Assembly: GCF_018006725.1 (NCBI RefSeq)
Contig: NZ_JAGMXV010000017.1
Span: 1 to 41,497, forward strand
DNA length: 41,497 bases
Direction of reading: 5' to 3'
Origin: Rhizorhabdus sp.
GTDB taxonomy: Bacteria; Pseudomonadota; Alphaproteobacteria; Sphingomonadales; Sphingomonadaceae
The stretch's first letter is position 1; the number at the start of each line of letters is the position of its first letter. Position numbers and translations under genes: made by a program. The notes below the pieces were generated by a model. It was not told where the DNA came from. It was given only the letters and a program-made list of their open reading frames with translations, and did not search any database. Below are positions 24,461 to 32,450 of this stretch, piece by piece.

Positions 24461-24474
24461 GTGCGACGTCGCAC
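24461..24474. repeat. Perfect 14-bp palindrome GTGCGACGTCGCAC, copy 2
   Basis: Identical to the copy at 23211. It lies between the tail-collar-like gene and the HTH gene at 24527, possibly in the promoter of the former. Confidence 0.7.
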
Positions 24475-24526
24475 ATCGCGCCACTGATCGCCGGCAATCT
24501 GGGAGCACGGGGGCAAACCCGCTCGA

Positions 24527-25792
24527 TCAGGTGGCCTGGACGAGTCTGTCCCCGAGCAGGCGCTCCACACGGTAAATCGGAAACCCGCGCGGGCTGTTGG
24601 GCCTAGCCATGCCCTCGTCCACGAGCAGCTCGATCCACAGATTGGCATTGCGGCGGGTCATGCCTACTTCGCTTTCGAGCGTGTTGCCGGCGAAGACCTG
24701 GCGCTTGAGGATGAGGTCGACGATCGCGGCCGCATCCGCGCTCCGGCGGCGGGCCAGCAGCCGCTCGGTCCAGCGTCGGCGGAGGCCGCGGATCAACTGC
24801 AGCCGATGGAGCTCGGCGACAGCCGATCGTTCCAGTGCCGAGAATACCTGGCGGGTCCAGACGGGCAGGGCCCTCTGCCCCACGGTGCGGCCGAGCCGGC
24901 GCCTTTCCGCTGGGTCCGCTTCCAGCCGCGCGGCCTGGCGCCAGTCGACCAGGTCCATGCCGGTCGTCAGCGCCGAGCTCACGAACAGCGGCGCATGCCG
25001 GCTGCCGAGGATGCGCGCGGCGCCGAGCGGGAGCAGCAGCCGCGCCAGTCGCTCCCGCACCGGCCGGCCGTCTTCCGTCCATGTGAGGTGCTCGTCGGCT
25101 ATGGCCCGGGACGGCGGATCGTAGTCGTCCCGGCTACGCTCGATCCGCGCGATGCGCTCGGCATTCAGCTCGGTGAAGGCGCCGGTGCGCTCGATCTGCA
25201 GCAGCCAGTCGGCCAGGCCGCGGATATCGCCGGGCCGAGGCTGGGAGGGCAGGGTGGCCAGCCAAGAGGCGACTTCGAGCTGTTGCGGCGGCGACAGCCG
25301 CACGACCGTTGGCTGGTCCCAGCTGGCATCGGCCGCGACCGCCAGGCGCAGCAGACGTGCGACCCACTCGACATCCCTGCTGGCGATCGGCGAGGACGCG
25401 GCGAGGCAGGCCTGCTCCAGGCCCAGCGCAGCGCTCACCGCCCGTGTCACCGGCTTGGCGGCGCGATCGTAGCGCGCGAGAGCCAGCAACGCCGGGCTCA
25501 CCACCGGCCCGTCGAGGCTCGCGGACGCGGCCGCTTCGCGCCGGCAGAGGTCGGCGAGGTAGCAGGAAGCCAGGCCGCCGGAGGTCGCGGTGTCTCCGAT
25601 CGCCTCGTCCTCGAGGATCTGGTCGCGCCGCGCCAGCGCGTCGACCAGCCGGCCCAACTCGACAGGCTCGATATCTTGAGGCAGAATAGTTGCGATTTCC
25701 GGATCGAGTTCCAGCCGCCCGAAGGCGGGCTCGTCATCGTCATCCCCATAGGGGTCGTCCGGCAGGTTGTCGGTTTCAGCTAAAAACTTCAA
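24527..25792 (-). CDS. HTH protein resembling the DUF1612/RHE_PE00001 family
   Basis: A 421-residue, Ala/Arg/Leu-rich, all-helical protein. The C-terminal 70 residues form a winged-helix-like unit (VDLILKRQVFAGNTLESEV, then MTRRNANLWIELLVDEGMA and FPIYRVERLL), as in Fic- and DUF1612-linked HTH proteins. The segment RRRWTERLLARRRSADAAAI before it resembles the same region of RHE_PE00001-type proteins. It has no Fic motif (HPFxxGNGR). The start is TTG at 25792. It is divergent from tniA, and three direct repeats lie in and around the shared control region. The DUF1612 link is by eye and weak; function unknown. Confidence 0.6.
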   Translation of the reverse strand: MKFLAETDNLPDDPYGDDDDEPAFGRLELDPEIATILPQDIEPVELGRLVDALARRDQILEDEAIGDTATSGGLASCYLADLCRREAAASASLDGPVVSPALLALARYDRAAKPVTRAVSAALGLEQACLAASSPIASRDVEWVARLLRLAVAADASWDQPTVVRLSPPQQLEVASWLATLPSQPRPGDIRGLADWLLQIERTGAFTELNAERIARIERSRDDYDPPSRAIADEHLTWTEDGRPVRERLARLLLPLGAARILGSRHAPLFVSSALTTGMDLVDWRQAARLEADPAERRRLGRTVGQRALPVWTRQVFSALERSAVAELHRLQLIRGLRRRWTERLLARRRSADAAAIVDLILKRQVFAGNTLESEVGMTRRNANLWIELLVDEGMARPNSPRGFPIYRVERLLGDRLVQAT

Positions 25793-25885
25793 TCAATGAA
25801 ACCATAGGAAAATCAGCCTGTTAGACAGATTATTCGGTCGATTTTTCACTAATAAACTTCAATTTTTCAGCTAAAGACTTCAAGA
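25774..25885 (+). repeat. Three ~20-bp direct repeats in the tniA/HTH divergent region
   Basis: Copies of TTTCAGCTAAARACTTCAA start at 25774, 25844 (TTTCACTAATAAACTTCAAT) and 25865. The last two are 21 bases apart, two helical turns. They could be operators for the HTH protein or TniA end-binding sites. The region is markedly AT-rich against its surroundings. Confidence 0.55.
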
Positions 25886-25931
25886 AATTTGATGGTAAAA
25901 TGGCGCATCGGAGCTACCGAAGGCGGCATCC

Positions 25932-27602
25932 ATGGCGCACAAGCCTGGTGTTCGCGTCGTCGCTCTTGCCGACGATGCTCGGGTTCGGGCGCAGCATACC
26001 GCCCGTGTTCTGGAAGAAGTCCTGGAGGGGACGGGTGCCCGAGCGCCGCTGATCCAGCGAGCCGCGGCAGCTCTGGGCATCAGCACGCGCCAAGTTTATA
26101 CGCTGCTCGGCCGCTACAAGGCGGGCAGGATGGCGTCTGCGCTGGTTCGAAAGACCTCTGCCCGAGGGCAGCGGCTGGATCCGAAGGTTGAAGGCATCAT
26201 CGAGGCGACCCTGCGTCAGAGATGGTTGACGCAGGAAAGTGGCAAGCTGGCAGCAAGTGGCAAGCTGGCAGCGGTGGTTGCTGAGATTCGCGCTTGCGCG
26301 GAAGAGGCAGGCTGTCGTCCGCCAGCCTATAACTCGATCACGAAGCGTATCTCCGTGGTCTTCAGCAGCATGGAAATAGCGAAGCATCGCGGGGGTGAAG
26401 CAGCGGTGCGGCGCCTGATCCCGCGACCTGGATATATCACCGCGCCCCGACCGCTTGCGGTGGTCCAAGCCGACCATACTCCCAGCGATATCAATTTCAT
26501 TCAGGTCGTCGACGGCGGCGCTCGCTATATCGGCCGCGCGTACTTGACGGTGGCTACCGACGTGTACTCACACGCTGTCCTCGGTTTTTGTCTCACCCTC
26601 GAGCGGCCCAGCCGGCTCTCGGTCGCGCTGTGCCTGGCCCACGCACTTTGCCGGAAGGATGATTGGCTCGAGGCCCGGGGGATGGCGGCGAAAGACTGGC
26701 CGATGTTTGGCCGCCCCAAAGTGCTGCTGGTCGATATGGGAGCGGAATTCAGATCGGCGCTATTCAAACAGGCCTGCGAGGACTTCGGCATCAAGGTCCG
26801 GCTGCGAAACCGGGGGAATGTCCACACCGGTGGAATCATCGAGCGTTTGCTAGGCATCCTGAATGGCATACTCGGCGGGCTCTATGGGCGGACCGGTAAT
26901 TCGGTCGCCGACCGAGGCGACTATCCCGCCTCGACCCAGGCATGCCTGACGTTCGAAGAACTCGAACGATGCGTAGCGCTGGCGATCCTGCACCATAACC
27001 ACCGCTGCCCGGCAAAGACCCTGATGGTGCCCCAGGCGACCTGGCTCGAAGCGATCGGCAATGCGTCACGGCACAACGACGATCCAACTCGCGTCTTGCT
27101 GCATTTCTTGCCGAACGAACGACGCTCGCTGACGCCGCAGGGCGTGAGTATCAATGCGATAGATTACTACGGGGATGTCCTCAGGCCCCTCGTGCCAGAC
27201 CGCGACCGGCTGGGCAAGCTCGACTTCCGGTATGATCCGAGAGATATCAGCCGAGTCTACCTACATCACCCGCACACGAAGGAGTTCGTTCCCGTCGGTC
27301 GCCGCGATGGCTCAGTGGAAAAGATCACTCTCTGGGAATATGCGCTGCACCGCCGCGATCGCCGGTTGCGATCAGGAACGACTGAACAAGACAAGGTCCG
27401 GTTCCAACGCCAGATTTGGGCGATCAGCGATTCCGCGCATGCGCGTAACATCGCGGCAAAAAAAATAGAGGTTCGCAATAAGGTTCGCGCTCAACATGCT
27501 GCTGCCGCGGCGAAGCCCTACCAAGCCATGGAGTCAGAAACGCCGGCCGCGCTGCCGTCACCGCGGCCCAGCAAGAAGCGGCTTCCCATGGAGGAATGGT
27601 GA
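25932..27602 (+). CDS. tniA: TniA/TnsB-type DDE transposase
   Basis: A 556-residue transposase of the Tn5053/Tn7 TnsB family. An N-terminal HTH (AAAALGISTRQVYTLLGRY) comes first. The catalytic core has the triad in VVQADHTPSD (D181), VLLVDMGAEFRS (D268) and GGIIERLLG (E304). A Mu-C-like beta barrel follows (RVYLHHPHTKEFVPV), then a basic tail that in this family contacts the ATPase. It cuts and joins transposon 3' ends. A tandem 18-bp duplication (26239-26274) repeats SGKLAA. Stop and tniB start are one base apart. Confidence 0.92.
   Translation: MAHKPGVRVVALADDARVRAQHTARVLEEVLEGTGARAPLIQRAAAALGISTRQVYTLLGRYKAGRMASALVRKTSARGQRLDPKVEGIIEATLRQRWLTQESGKLAASGKLAAVVAEIRACAEEAGCRPPAYNSITKRISVVFSSMEIAKHRGGEAAVRRLIPRPGYITAPRPLAVVQADHTPSDINFIQVVDGGARYIGRAYLTVATDVYSHAVLGFCLTLERPSRLSVALCLAHALCRKDDWLEARGMAAKDWPMFGRPKVLLVDMGAEFRSALFKQACEDFGIKVRLRNRGNVHTGGIIERLLGILNGILGGLYGRTGNSVADRGDYPASTQACLTFEELERCVALAILHHNHRCPAKTLMVPQATWLEAIGNASRHNDDPTRVLLHFLPNERRSLTPQGVSINAIDYYGDVLRPLVPDRDRLGKLDFRYDPRDISRVYLHHPHTKEFVPVGRRDGSVEKITLWEYALHRRDRRLRSGTTEQDKVRFQRQIWAISDSAHARNIAAKKIEVRNKVRAQHAAAAAKPYQAMESETPAALPSPRPSKKRLPMEEW
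26239..26274 (+). repeat. Tandem 18-bp duplication in tniA
   Basis: AGTGGCAAGCTGGCAGCA twice, the second copy differing at the last base. It adds an in-frame repeat (SGKLAA) in the linker before the catalytic core. Confidence 0.9.
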
Positions 27603-27603
27603 A

Positions 27604-28515
27604 ATGTCTTTCACCGAGCACCTCTCCGATCAGGCGATCGAGTATCTCAATCGATCGATCGAGGAACGCGTCTACTTCATCCGCTCACCCCGTTGGGTGG
27701 GCTATCAAGCCGCAATAAAAACACATGCTGAACTCGAAGAGCTGATCAGACGGCCTCCGTCGCTACGAATGGCGGGACTGATGCTGGTCGGTCCCTATGC
27801 GAATGGTAAGACCATGCTGATCGAGCGCTTCGCCATTCAGCATATCCGGAGCAACGAAGCGACGCGCGCGCCACAGAAAGTGTGGATCGTGCAAACCCGC
27901 GAGGGCGCCGGCCTCGCTCATTTCTACGGCAGCATCATCACCGCATTTCGGGCCCCCTCAGCGCCAATCGGCATCCAGGCGCCGGCGAGCGTCGCAAGGC
28001 GTGCCGAACAGGTTCACCGGCTCCTGACCCATCTTGAGCCGAGGATCCTGATCTTCGACGAATTCCACAACGCATTGCGCGGTCGACGACAGGACGTGGA
28101 GAGCATCTTCGCGTATCTCCGCCGGCTGGGCCGGGAATATGATATCTCGTCAGTGCTGGTCGGAGAGGTCCAGATCTACGACTACGTCAACAGCACCTCG
28201 GAGATGGCGAGCCGCATCCCGCTTTGTTCGGTTCCCCGCTGGATGTTCAACGAAGAGTACCTCCAGCTGCTCAATAGCCTTGAGTCGGCGCTCCCCCTGG
28301 CCGAGCCTTCCGACATCTCGGATGAACCGTTGGCGTCCCGAATTTTTAGGCTCTCGGAAGGCTTGATCGGCGAGACCGTATCGATCCTCGGAATGGCGGC
28401 AATCCGGGCGATCAGATCGGGCAAAGAGCGTATTACGCCGGCTCTCCTCGATGAGTTGTCGTACATACTGCTGACGGCACGGCGCACGGCCGCGGTGCGC
28501 GACCTGCTGGTCTGA
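27604..28515 (+). CDS. tniB: TniB/TnsC-type AAA+ transposition regulator
   Basis: A 303-residue AAA+ ATPase of the TniB family. Walker A is GPYANGKTM near residue 63 and Walker B ILIFDEFHNAL; an arginine-rich sensor region follows (ASRIPLCSVPRW). In this class the ATP-bound filament on DNA recruits the transposase and gives target immunity. ATG 27604 has GGAGGAATGG in the end of tniA as its ribosome site. It is coupled to tniQ with one base between stop and GTG. Confidence 0.9.
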   Translation: MSFTEHLSDQAIEYLNRSIEERVYFIRSPRWVGYQAAIKTHAELEELIRRPPSLRMAGLMLVGPYANGKTMLIERFAIQHIRSNEATRAPQKVWIVQTREGAGLAHFYGSIITAFRAPSAPIGIQAPASVARRAEQVHRLLTHLEPRILIFDEFHNALRGRRQDVESIFAYLRRLGREYDISSVLVGEVQIYDYVNSTSEMASRIPLCSVPRWMFNEEYLQLLNSLESALPLAEPSDISDEPLASRIFRLSEGLIGETVSILGMAAIRAIRSGKERITPALLDELSYILLTARRTAAVRDLLV

Positions 28516-28516
28516 C

Positions 28517-29566
28517 GTGGAAAATCGCGACCGCTTTGCAATTGAGGTCCTGGAACAGGGATATGAGGACGTTGTCGACAGCGATTGGCCAGTTCGCTTC
28601 AAGCTGCAACCCGACGAGTTGCTGTCGAGCTGGTTGCATGCGGTAACGCTGGCAAATGGCATCTCGCTACTCCAGTTCGGGCGGTTCTTGGGATTGAACG
28701 GCGCCCCCCGTCTGAGAACGCTCGACTACGACTGTCCGGATTGGATGTGGCATCTACTGGTCGGCGAGATGAGGTTGCCAGAGCACCTAGCAGCAGCATT
28801 GCTAGTCGACGAACGGCTTGAAACCCTTTTGCTGCAAGAGCCTCGCGCGCCGCAACACGGTGGAATTACCTGGCTGCAGTACTGCCCGGCATGTTGGTCG
28901 GAGGACACCCGCCCCTACTTCCGGCGGCACTGGCGGCTGGCGACGCTGCTGCATTGCCGACAGCATTACAAAGCCCTCAAGGATCAATGCCCCCGCTGCC
29001 GCTTCGGCATCGGGTTTCCCCAAGGCGACGTCCTGCATGAAATCCACCTTTGCCGCCGGTGCGGTTACGATCTATCCCGGGCGCGACCGAGCCTGCTCGA
29101 TCGGCTTGCCGAGCGATCCAGCCGCGCGATCGATGATCTTCTCCTGTATGAACTGAATGGCGAGATCATCGAAAGAACACGGCTGCGCGAGCAACTGCTG
29201 TACTTGCCGACCAGCGTTTTTGGCTATGGCTCCGGACACCTGACGAGGTTGAGCGTACAGGGCCGCAGTGTTCTTTATCGGGAAATCATGTTCAGCCTGA
29301 ATCAGTACCTACCGACATCGGCGGACGAGCCCGCGCGAGAATGGCGGCGCTTTCTGCTCGATAACGCTGGTCGCGCCGGCAAGATGATCGAGATGGTCGA
29401 TCCCGAAGACGAAAGGCCGCGACCGGCCCGACAGCGTCAGCTGCTTACGCAGCCGTTCACCAAGAAATTCGTCCACATCGAGATCAACACCAGTATGTAC
29501 GATTTGCTGAAGAGCTACGGGGACTTTTTAGTACGGCGCGGCGGCCCTTTTCCTAGCCGAACTTGA
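28517..29566 (+). CDS. tniQ: TniQ-family target-selection protein 1
   Basis: A 349-residue TniQ/TnsD-like protein with a GTG start. The N-terminal TniQ domain has ELLSSWLHAVTLANGISL. The zinc-finger part has CPACW, HCRQH, CPRC and CRRCG, all ligands present. The C-terminal region ends with MYDLLKSYGDFLV. In Tn5053-type elements TniQ is needed for transposition; in Tn7-like elements the family picks the target site. It is about half the size of TnsD, so it should lack an extended DNA-reading domain. Confidence 0.88.
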   Translation: MENRDRFAIEVLEQGYEDVVDSDWPVRFKLQPDELLSSWLHAVTLANGISLLQFGRFLGLNGAPRLRTLDYDCPDWMWHLLVGEMRLPEHLAAALLVDERLETLLLQEPRAPQHGGITWLQYCPACWSEDTRPYFRRHWRLATLLHCRQHYKALKDQCPRCRFGIGFPQGDVLHEIHLCRRCGYDLSRARPSLLDRLAERSSRAIDDLLLYELNGEIIERTRLREQLLYLPTSVFGYGSGHLTRLSVQGRSVLYREIMFSLNQYLPTSADEPAREWRRFLLDNAGRAGKMIEMVDPEDERPRPARQRQLLTQPFTKKFVHIEINTSMYDLLKSYGDFLVRRGGPFPSRT

Positions 29567-29655
29567 ACCCTCTCCGCGGCACTATGGGTGGATGAGCTGA
29601 TCGCCGTGGTTCACCACGAGCGACACGGGGAAACTTCCTATGGCGAGCGGGGATA

Positions 29656-30672
29656 ATGGCAAATTTTGTGGTTGAGGTTCTCGAGTCCGGCTACGAAAGT
29701 GTCTTGCCCTACGGCTGGCCGATCAAGGTTAGTCCCCGGTCCTACGAATTGCTGTCGAGCTGGCTGCATGCGGTTGCCCTCGCGAATGGTATATCTCTGC
29801 CGCAGCTCGGCAAAGCGCTCGGCGTGCGGAATTTTCCAGCTCTCAGGCAAGTCGATCATGCTTGCCCCGATTGGTTGATCCACTCCCTCTCCCATCAGAC
29901 CGGGCGTACGCCGCAAGCATTGTACAGCTTGATGATGCAAGACTGGCTTACGCCGCTGGCGCTCAACGTTCCACATGACGGAAATCAACGGGAGCCAGGC
30001 TGGCTCCAGTTTTGCCCCGCTTGCTGGCGCGAGGATGAACGTCCGTATTTCCGGCGAAGCTGGCGCCTCGCAACTCTCCTTCATTGCGGCATCCACCACA
30101 CTGCGCTGCGGGACAATTGCCCGCTGTGCATGGCACCTGTCGGTATTCCGGAAGGAGAGGAGATCCACCCGGTCCATCTCTGCCGGCAATGCGGCTGGAA
30201 TCTGAGGTCTGCGCCGGTCGATCGGCTTGGCTTGCCGGCGAGCCGGCTCAGTCACTCGATCAAGGCGCTGGTCGATTTCAATGCGACCGTCGTTGAAACG
30301 AGCTCGTGGCAAGGCAGGAGCAGCTGCATGCTGGACTCTGTCAGGTTGCGGGAGCAGCTGTTGCAACTTCCCGGACGAGCGGTGCGGTTGACGACCATGA
30401 GCTGGGACGCTCGCCGCGCACTTTACCATCGCCGTGGCACGGGCCGACGCCCTGCCGTGACACTACCGATGAGCGCGCCGCCTTTGCCATGGCAGCTGCA
30501 TCTTCGCCATCTGCTCGAGAGCCATGGACGAACATCGGATAGCGACGATTCCTGGCCACGTCCGAAAGCACCAGTGCGCCGTAAGGCCAAGCCCAGCGGC
30601 CCTAGCAACATCTACGACCTGCTCAAGGCCTATAGGGAATTCGTAATGGGTCAGAAAGATTTGGAAACCTGA
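29656..30672 (+). CDS. tniQ: TniQ-family target-selection protein 2
   Basis: A 338-residue paralogue of the preceding gene with the same layout: ELLSSWLHAVALANGISL, CPACWREDERPYFRR, HCGIHH, CPLC and CRQCGW, and a C-terminal IYDLLKAYREFV. The two copies are clearly related but divergent, so this is an old duplication rather than a fresh one. An 89-base gap separates it from tniQ1. ATG 29656 is the only good start. Its stop codon abuts the stop of the convergent scpB gene (TGATCA), leaving no room for a transposon end there. Confidence 0.87.
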   Translation: MANFVVEVLESGYESVLPYGWPIKVSPRSYELLSSWLHAVALANGISLPQLGKALGVRNFPALRQVDHACPDWLIHSLSHQTGRTPQALYSLMMQDWLTPLALNVPHDGNQREPGWLQFCPACWREDERPYFRRSWRLATLLHCGIHHTALRDNCPLCMAPVGIPEGEEIHPVHLCRQCGWNLRSAPVDRLGLPASRLSHSIKALVDFNATVVETSSWQGRSSCMLDSVRLREQLLQLPGRAVRLTTMSWDARRALYHRRGTGRRPAVTLPMSAPPLPWQLHLRHLLESHGRTSDSDDSWPRPKAPVRRKAKPSGPSNIYDLLKAYREFVMGQKDLET

Positions 30673-31356
30673 TCAGTTGTCGTCGTCCTCGTCGTCGACG
30701 CCGGCATGATCGGGGTCGTCGTCCGGCGGTAGGAGATCGGCAAGCACGTCCTCGTTGGAAAGCAGGCCGGCATCGCGTAGACGCTCGATGTCAGGAAGAT
30801 CATGCAGGGTTTCGAGGCCGTAGACCGTCAGGAATCGGTCGGTCGTGACGAAGGTATAGGGGGCACCAGGCGATGGACTGCGGGGGCCTGGGCCAATCAG
30901 ATCGAGGGCGCGCAGCCGGGCGAAGACTTCCCGGGGAATGTCCTTACCGAGGATCCGGCCCACTTCCGCCCGGGTAACCGGCTGATGATAGGCCACGGTG
31001 ATGAGCGCCAACCCGTCAAGCTCGGGAAGCTCGGCCGCTTGCCGCACTATCGCCGCGGCCGCGATCACATCGGCGAAGGCGGGCCGGGTCCGGTACTGCC
31101 AGGCTCCGCCGGCGACGGGCACGATATCGAACGGCCGAGGCTGCAGCTCAGCCCGGATGTCGTCGATCAGCAGGTCGAGATTGCAGCCGTCGCCCACGAG
31201 CCCTGTCAGGATCTGCCGGGGGACCGGTTCGCCGGCGGCGAAAATAACGACTTCGACCCGTCCCATCCATTCGCGCCAGCGCAGCTCGGCAGGAAGGTGC
31301 GCGAGATCTCGATCGAGGGCCGGGCGACCTACGGCCGGTTTTTTCATGGCAGTCAT
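30673..31356 (-). CDS. scpB: Orphan ScpB-like condensin subunit
   Basis: A 227-residue ScpB-family protein. It has two winged-helix units: VEVVIFAAGEPVPRQIL in the first, and LALITVAYHQPVTRAEVGRI, then RLRALDLIGPG and YTFVTTDRFLTVYGLETL in the second. The C-terminus is highly acidic (DDDPDHAGVDDEDDD). Normal ScpB works with ScpA and SMC in chromosome condensation, but neither is in the window. ATG 31356 overlaps the DUF1403 stop (ATGA), so the two are translationally coupled. The chromosome should carry its own scpAB; this plasmid copy is probably specialised. Confidence 0.85.
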   Translation of the reverse strand: MTAMKKPAVGRPALDRDLAHLPAELRWREWMGRVEVVIFAAGEPVPRQILTGLVGDGCNLDLLIDDIRAELQPRPFDIVPVAGGAWQYRTRPAFADVIAAAAIVRQAAELPELDGLALITVAYHQPVTRAEVGRILGKDIPREVFARLRALDLIGPGPRSPSPGAPYTFVTTDRFLTVYGLETLHDLPDIERLRDAGLLSNEDVLADLLPPDDDPDHAGVDDEDDDN

Positions 31357-32258
31357 AACCCATAGAGGCGGAAGGTCGGACGCCCGGTCAGCTCGCGAAC
31401 GAGACCCAGGCCGACAAGACGGTCGAACAGCCGGCGCCGGCTGCGGGCCGTCATCGTCAGCATGGGGGCTGCCGGAGCGACGGCATCCCGCTCCAGCACG
31501 GCGGCGAGCAACGGTTCGGCCCCCTTGGCCCGCAGACGGGGAACGGCGGCCGTAAGCCGGCTGGCCCGGGCCGCGAGGTCCTGGGCCTGGGCAAGGCCCT
31601 CCAGGGCCGCCGCCGCGACGCCGGCAAGCACCTCGCGGCGCCACGTGTCGCGTTCCTGACGAACCAGGCGGCCAACACCGCCCCGCGGTCGCTGGAGCGC
31701 GCAGGCGAACAGCGGCACGGTGACAGGCCAACCCGACCGACGGGCCAGCACGATATCGGCGAGCCAAAGAGCAAAAGGCTCGGCCTCAGCCGGCAGCGCG
31801 GCGAATCGAGCGGTCAGTTCGACCGCCGCAACCATCCCGACCCGGTCACCGGTCGCCAGCTCTCGCGCGATAGAGACCAGATCCTCCGCGGTGGATGGGC
31901 TGAGGCCGAGCAATCGCCGCCCTGCAGAGACTTTGTCGTCATCGAGCTCGGGCGATCGCCGCGCCGCCTCGCGCCAGAAACCGTAGAGCCGGCCGGCCGG
32001 GCCCGGGTTTTCGCCCGTCGGCGTCATATGCACGGCATCACGGATATCCGGCTCGCCCTCGCGCCGGCCGGCGGCCGCGCAACAGCAGACGGCAGCGCGC
32101 AGCGCCTGGCGATCGAGCCAGACGCCGCGCCCCGGCAGATCGGCGCCTGCCGCGCCATGAAGCAGCGCCAGGGCTGCTCCGGCGACGCATGCGGCATCGA
32201 GTTCGTGATCGCCGGCGCCGGAGCTACGGAGCCAGGGCGGGGGATGCGGCAAATCCAT
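31353..32258 (-). CDS. DUF1403 family protein
   Basis: About 301 residues, Ala/Leu/Arg-rich and helical, with blocks recalling DUF1403: ACVAGAALALLHGAAGA, LRAAVCCCAAAGRREGEPDI, GENPGPAGRLYGFWR and a C-terminal winged-helix-like end (SRRRLFDRLVGLGLVRELT). ATG 32258 is used; a TTG at 32300 would add 14 residues. The function of the family is unknown. In rhizobial plasmids I recall it next to scpB-like and integrase genes, the arrangement seen here. A 15/16 match to the RepA iteron occurs by chance or design in its coding sequence at 31925-31940. Confidence 0.75.
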   Translation of the reverse strand: MDLPHPPPWLRSSGAGDHELDAACVAGAALALLHGAAGADLPGRGVWLDRQALRAAVCCCAAAGRREGEPDIRDAVHMTPTGENPGPAGRLYGFWREAARRSPELDDDKVSAGRRLLGLSPSTAEDLVSIARELATGDRVGMVAAVELTARFAALPAEAEPFALWLADIVLARRSGWPVTVPLFACALQRPRGGVGRLVRQERDTWRREVLAGVAAAALEGLAQAQDLAARASRLTAAVPRLRAKGAEPLLAAVLERDAVAPAAPMLTMTARSRRRLFDRLVGLGLVRELTGRPTFRLYGL

Positions 32259-32360
32259 CAGCAACGACTTCAAGAAGGAAGGCGGCTCGAATCGTAGCAA
32301 GTCGAGGGCGCTTTGAGGTGAAAAATATACGACAAACCGCCCTGCGATTTCCTAGCTGAA

Positions 32361-32391
32361 CATGTCCGATAAGTTTCAATTATCGGACATG
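32361..32391. promoter_or_regulatory. Large inverted repeat upstream of the recombinase (possible recombination core)
   Basis: CATGTCCGATA and TATCGGACATG, perfect 11-bp arms around a 9-base AT-rich spacer. The geometry equals a tyrosine-recombinase core site and it lies 60 bases from the recombinase start. It could equally be a regulator's operator. Confidence 0.6.
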
Positions 32392-32398
32392 ATTTCCG

Positions 32399-32418
32399 CA
32401 GCCTATTCGGATAGGCTG
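32399..32418. promoter_or_regulatory. Second inverted repeat upstream of the recombinase
   Basis: CAGCCTAT-TCGG-ATAGGCTG, perfect 8-bp arms with a 4-base loop, eight bases from the preceding repeat. It is an accessory recombinase site, operator or hairpin in the leader. Confidence 0.5.
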
Positions 32419-32450
32419 AAAAGGCCGAAAACAGCCCCGGAACCCTCTCG

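Noticed and set aside
24527..25792. Fic-domain protein
   Set aside because: The C-terminal winged helix resembles that of Fic proteins, but there is no HPFxxGNGR motif anywhere in the protein.
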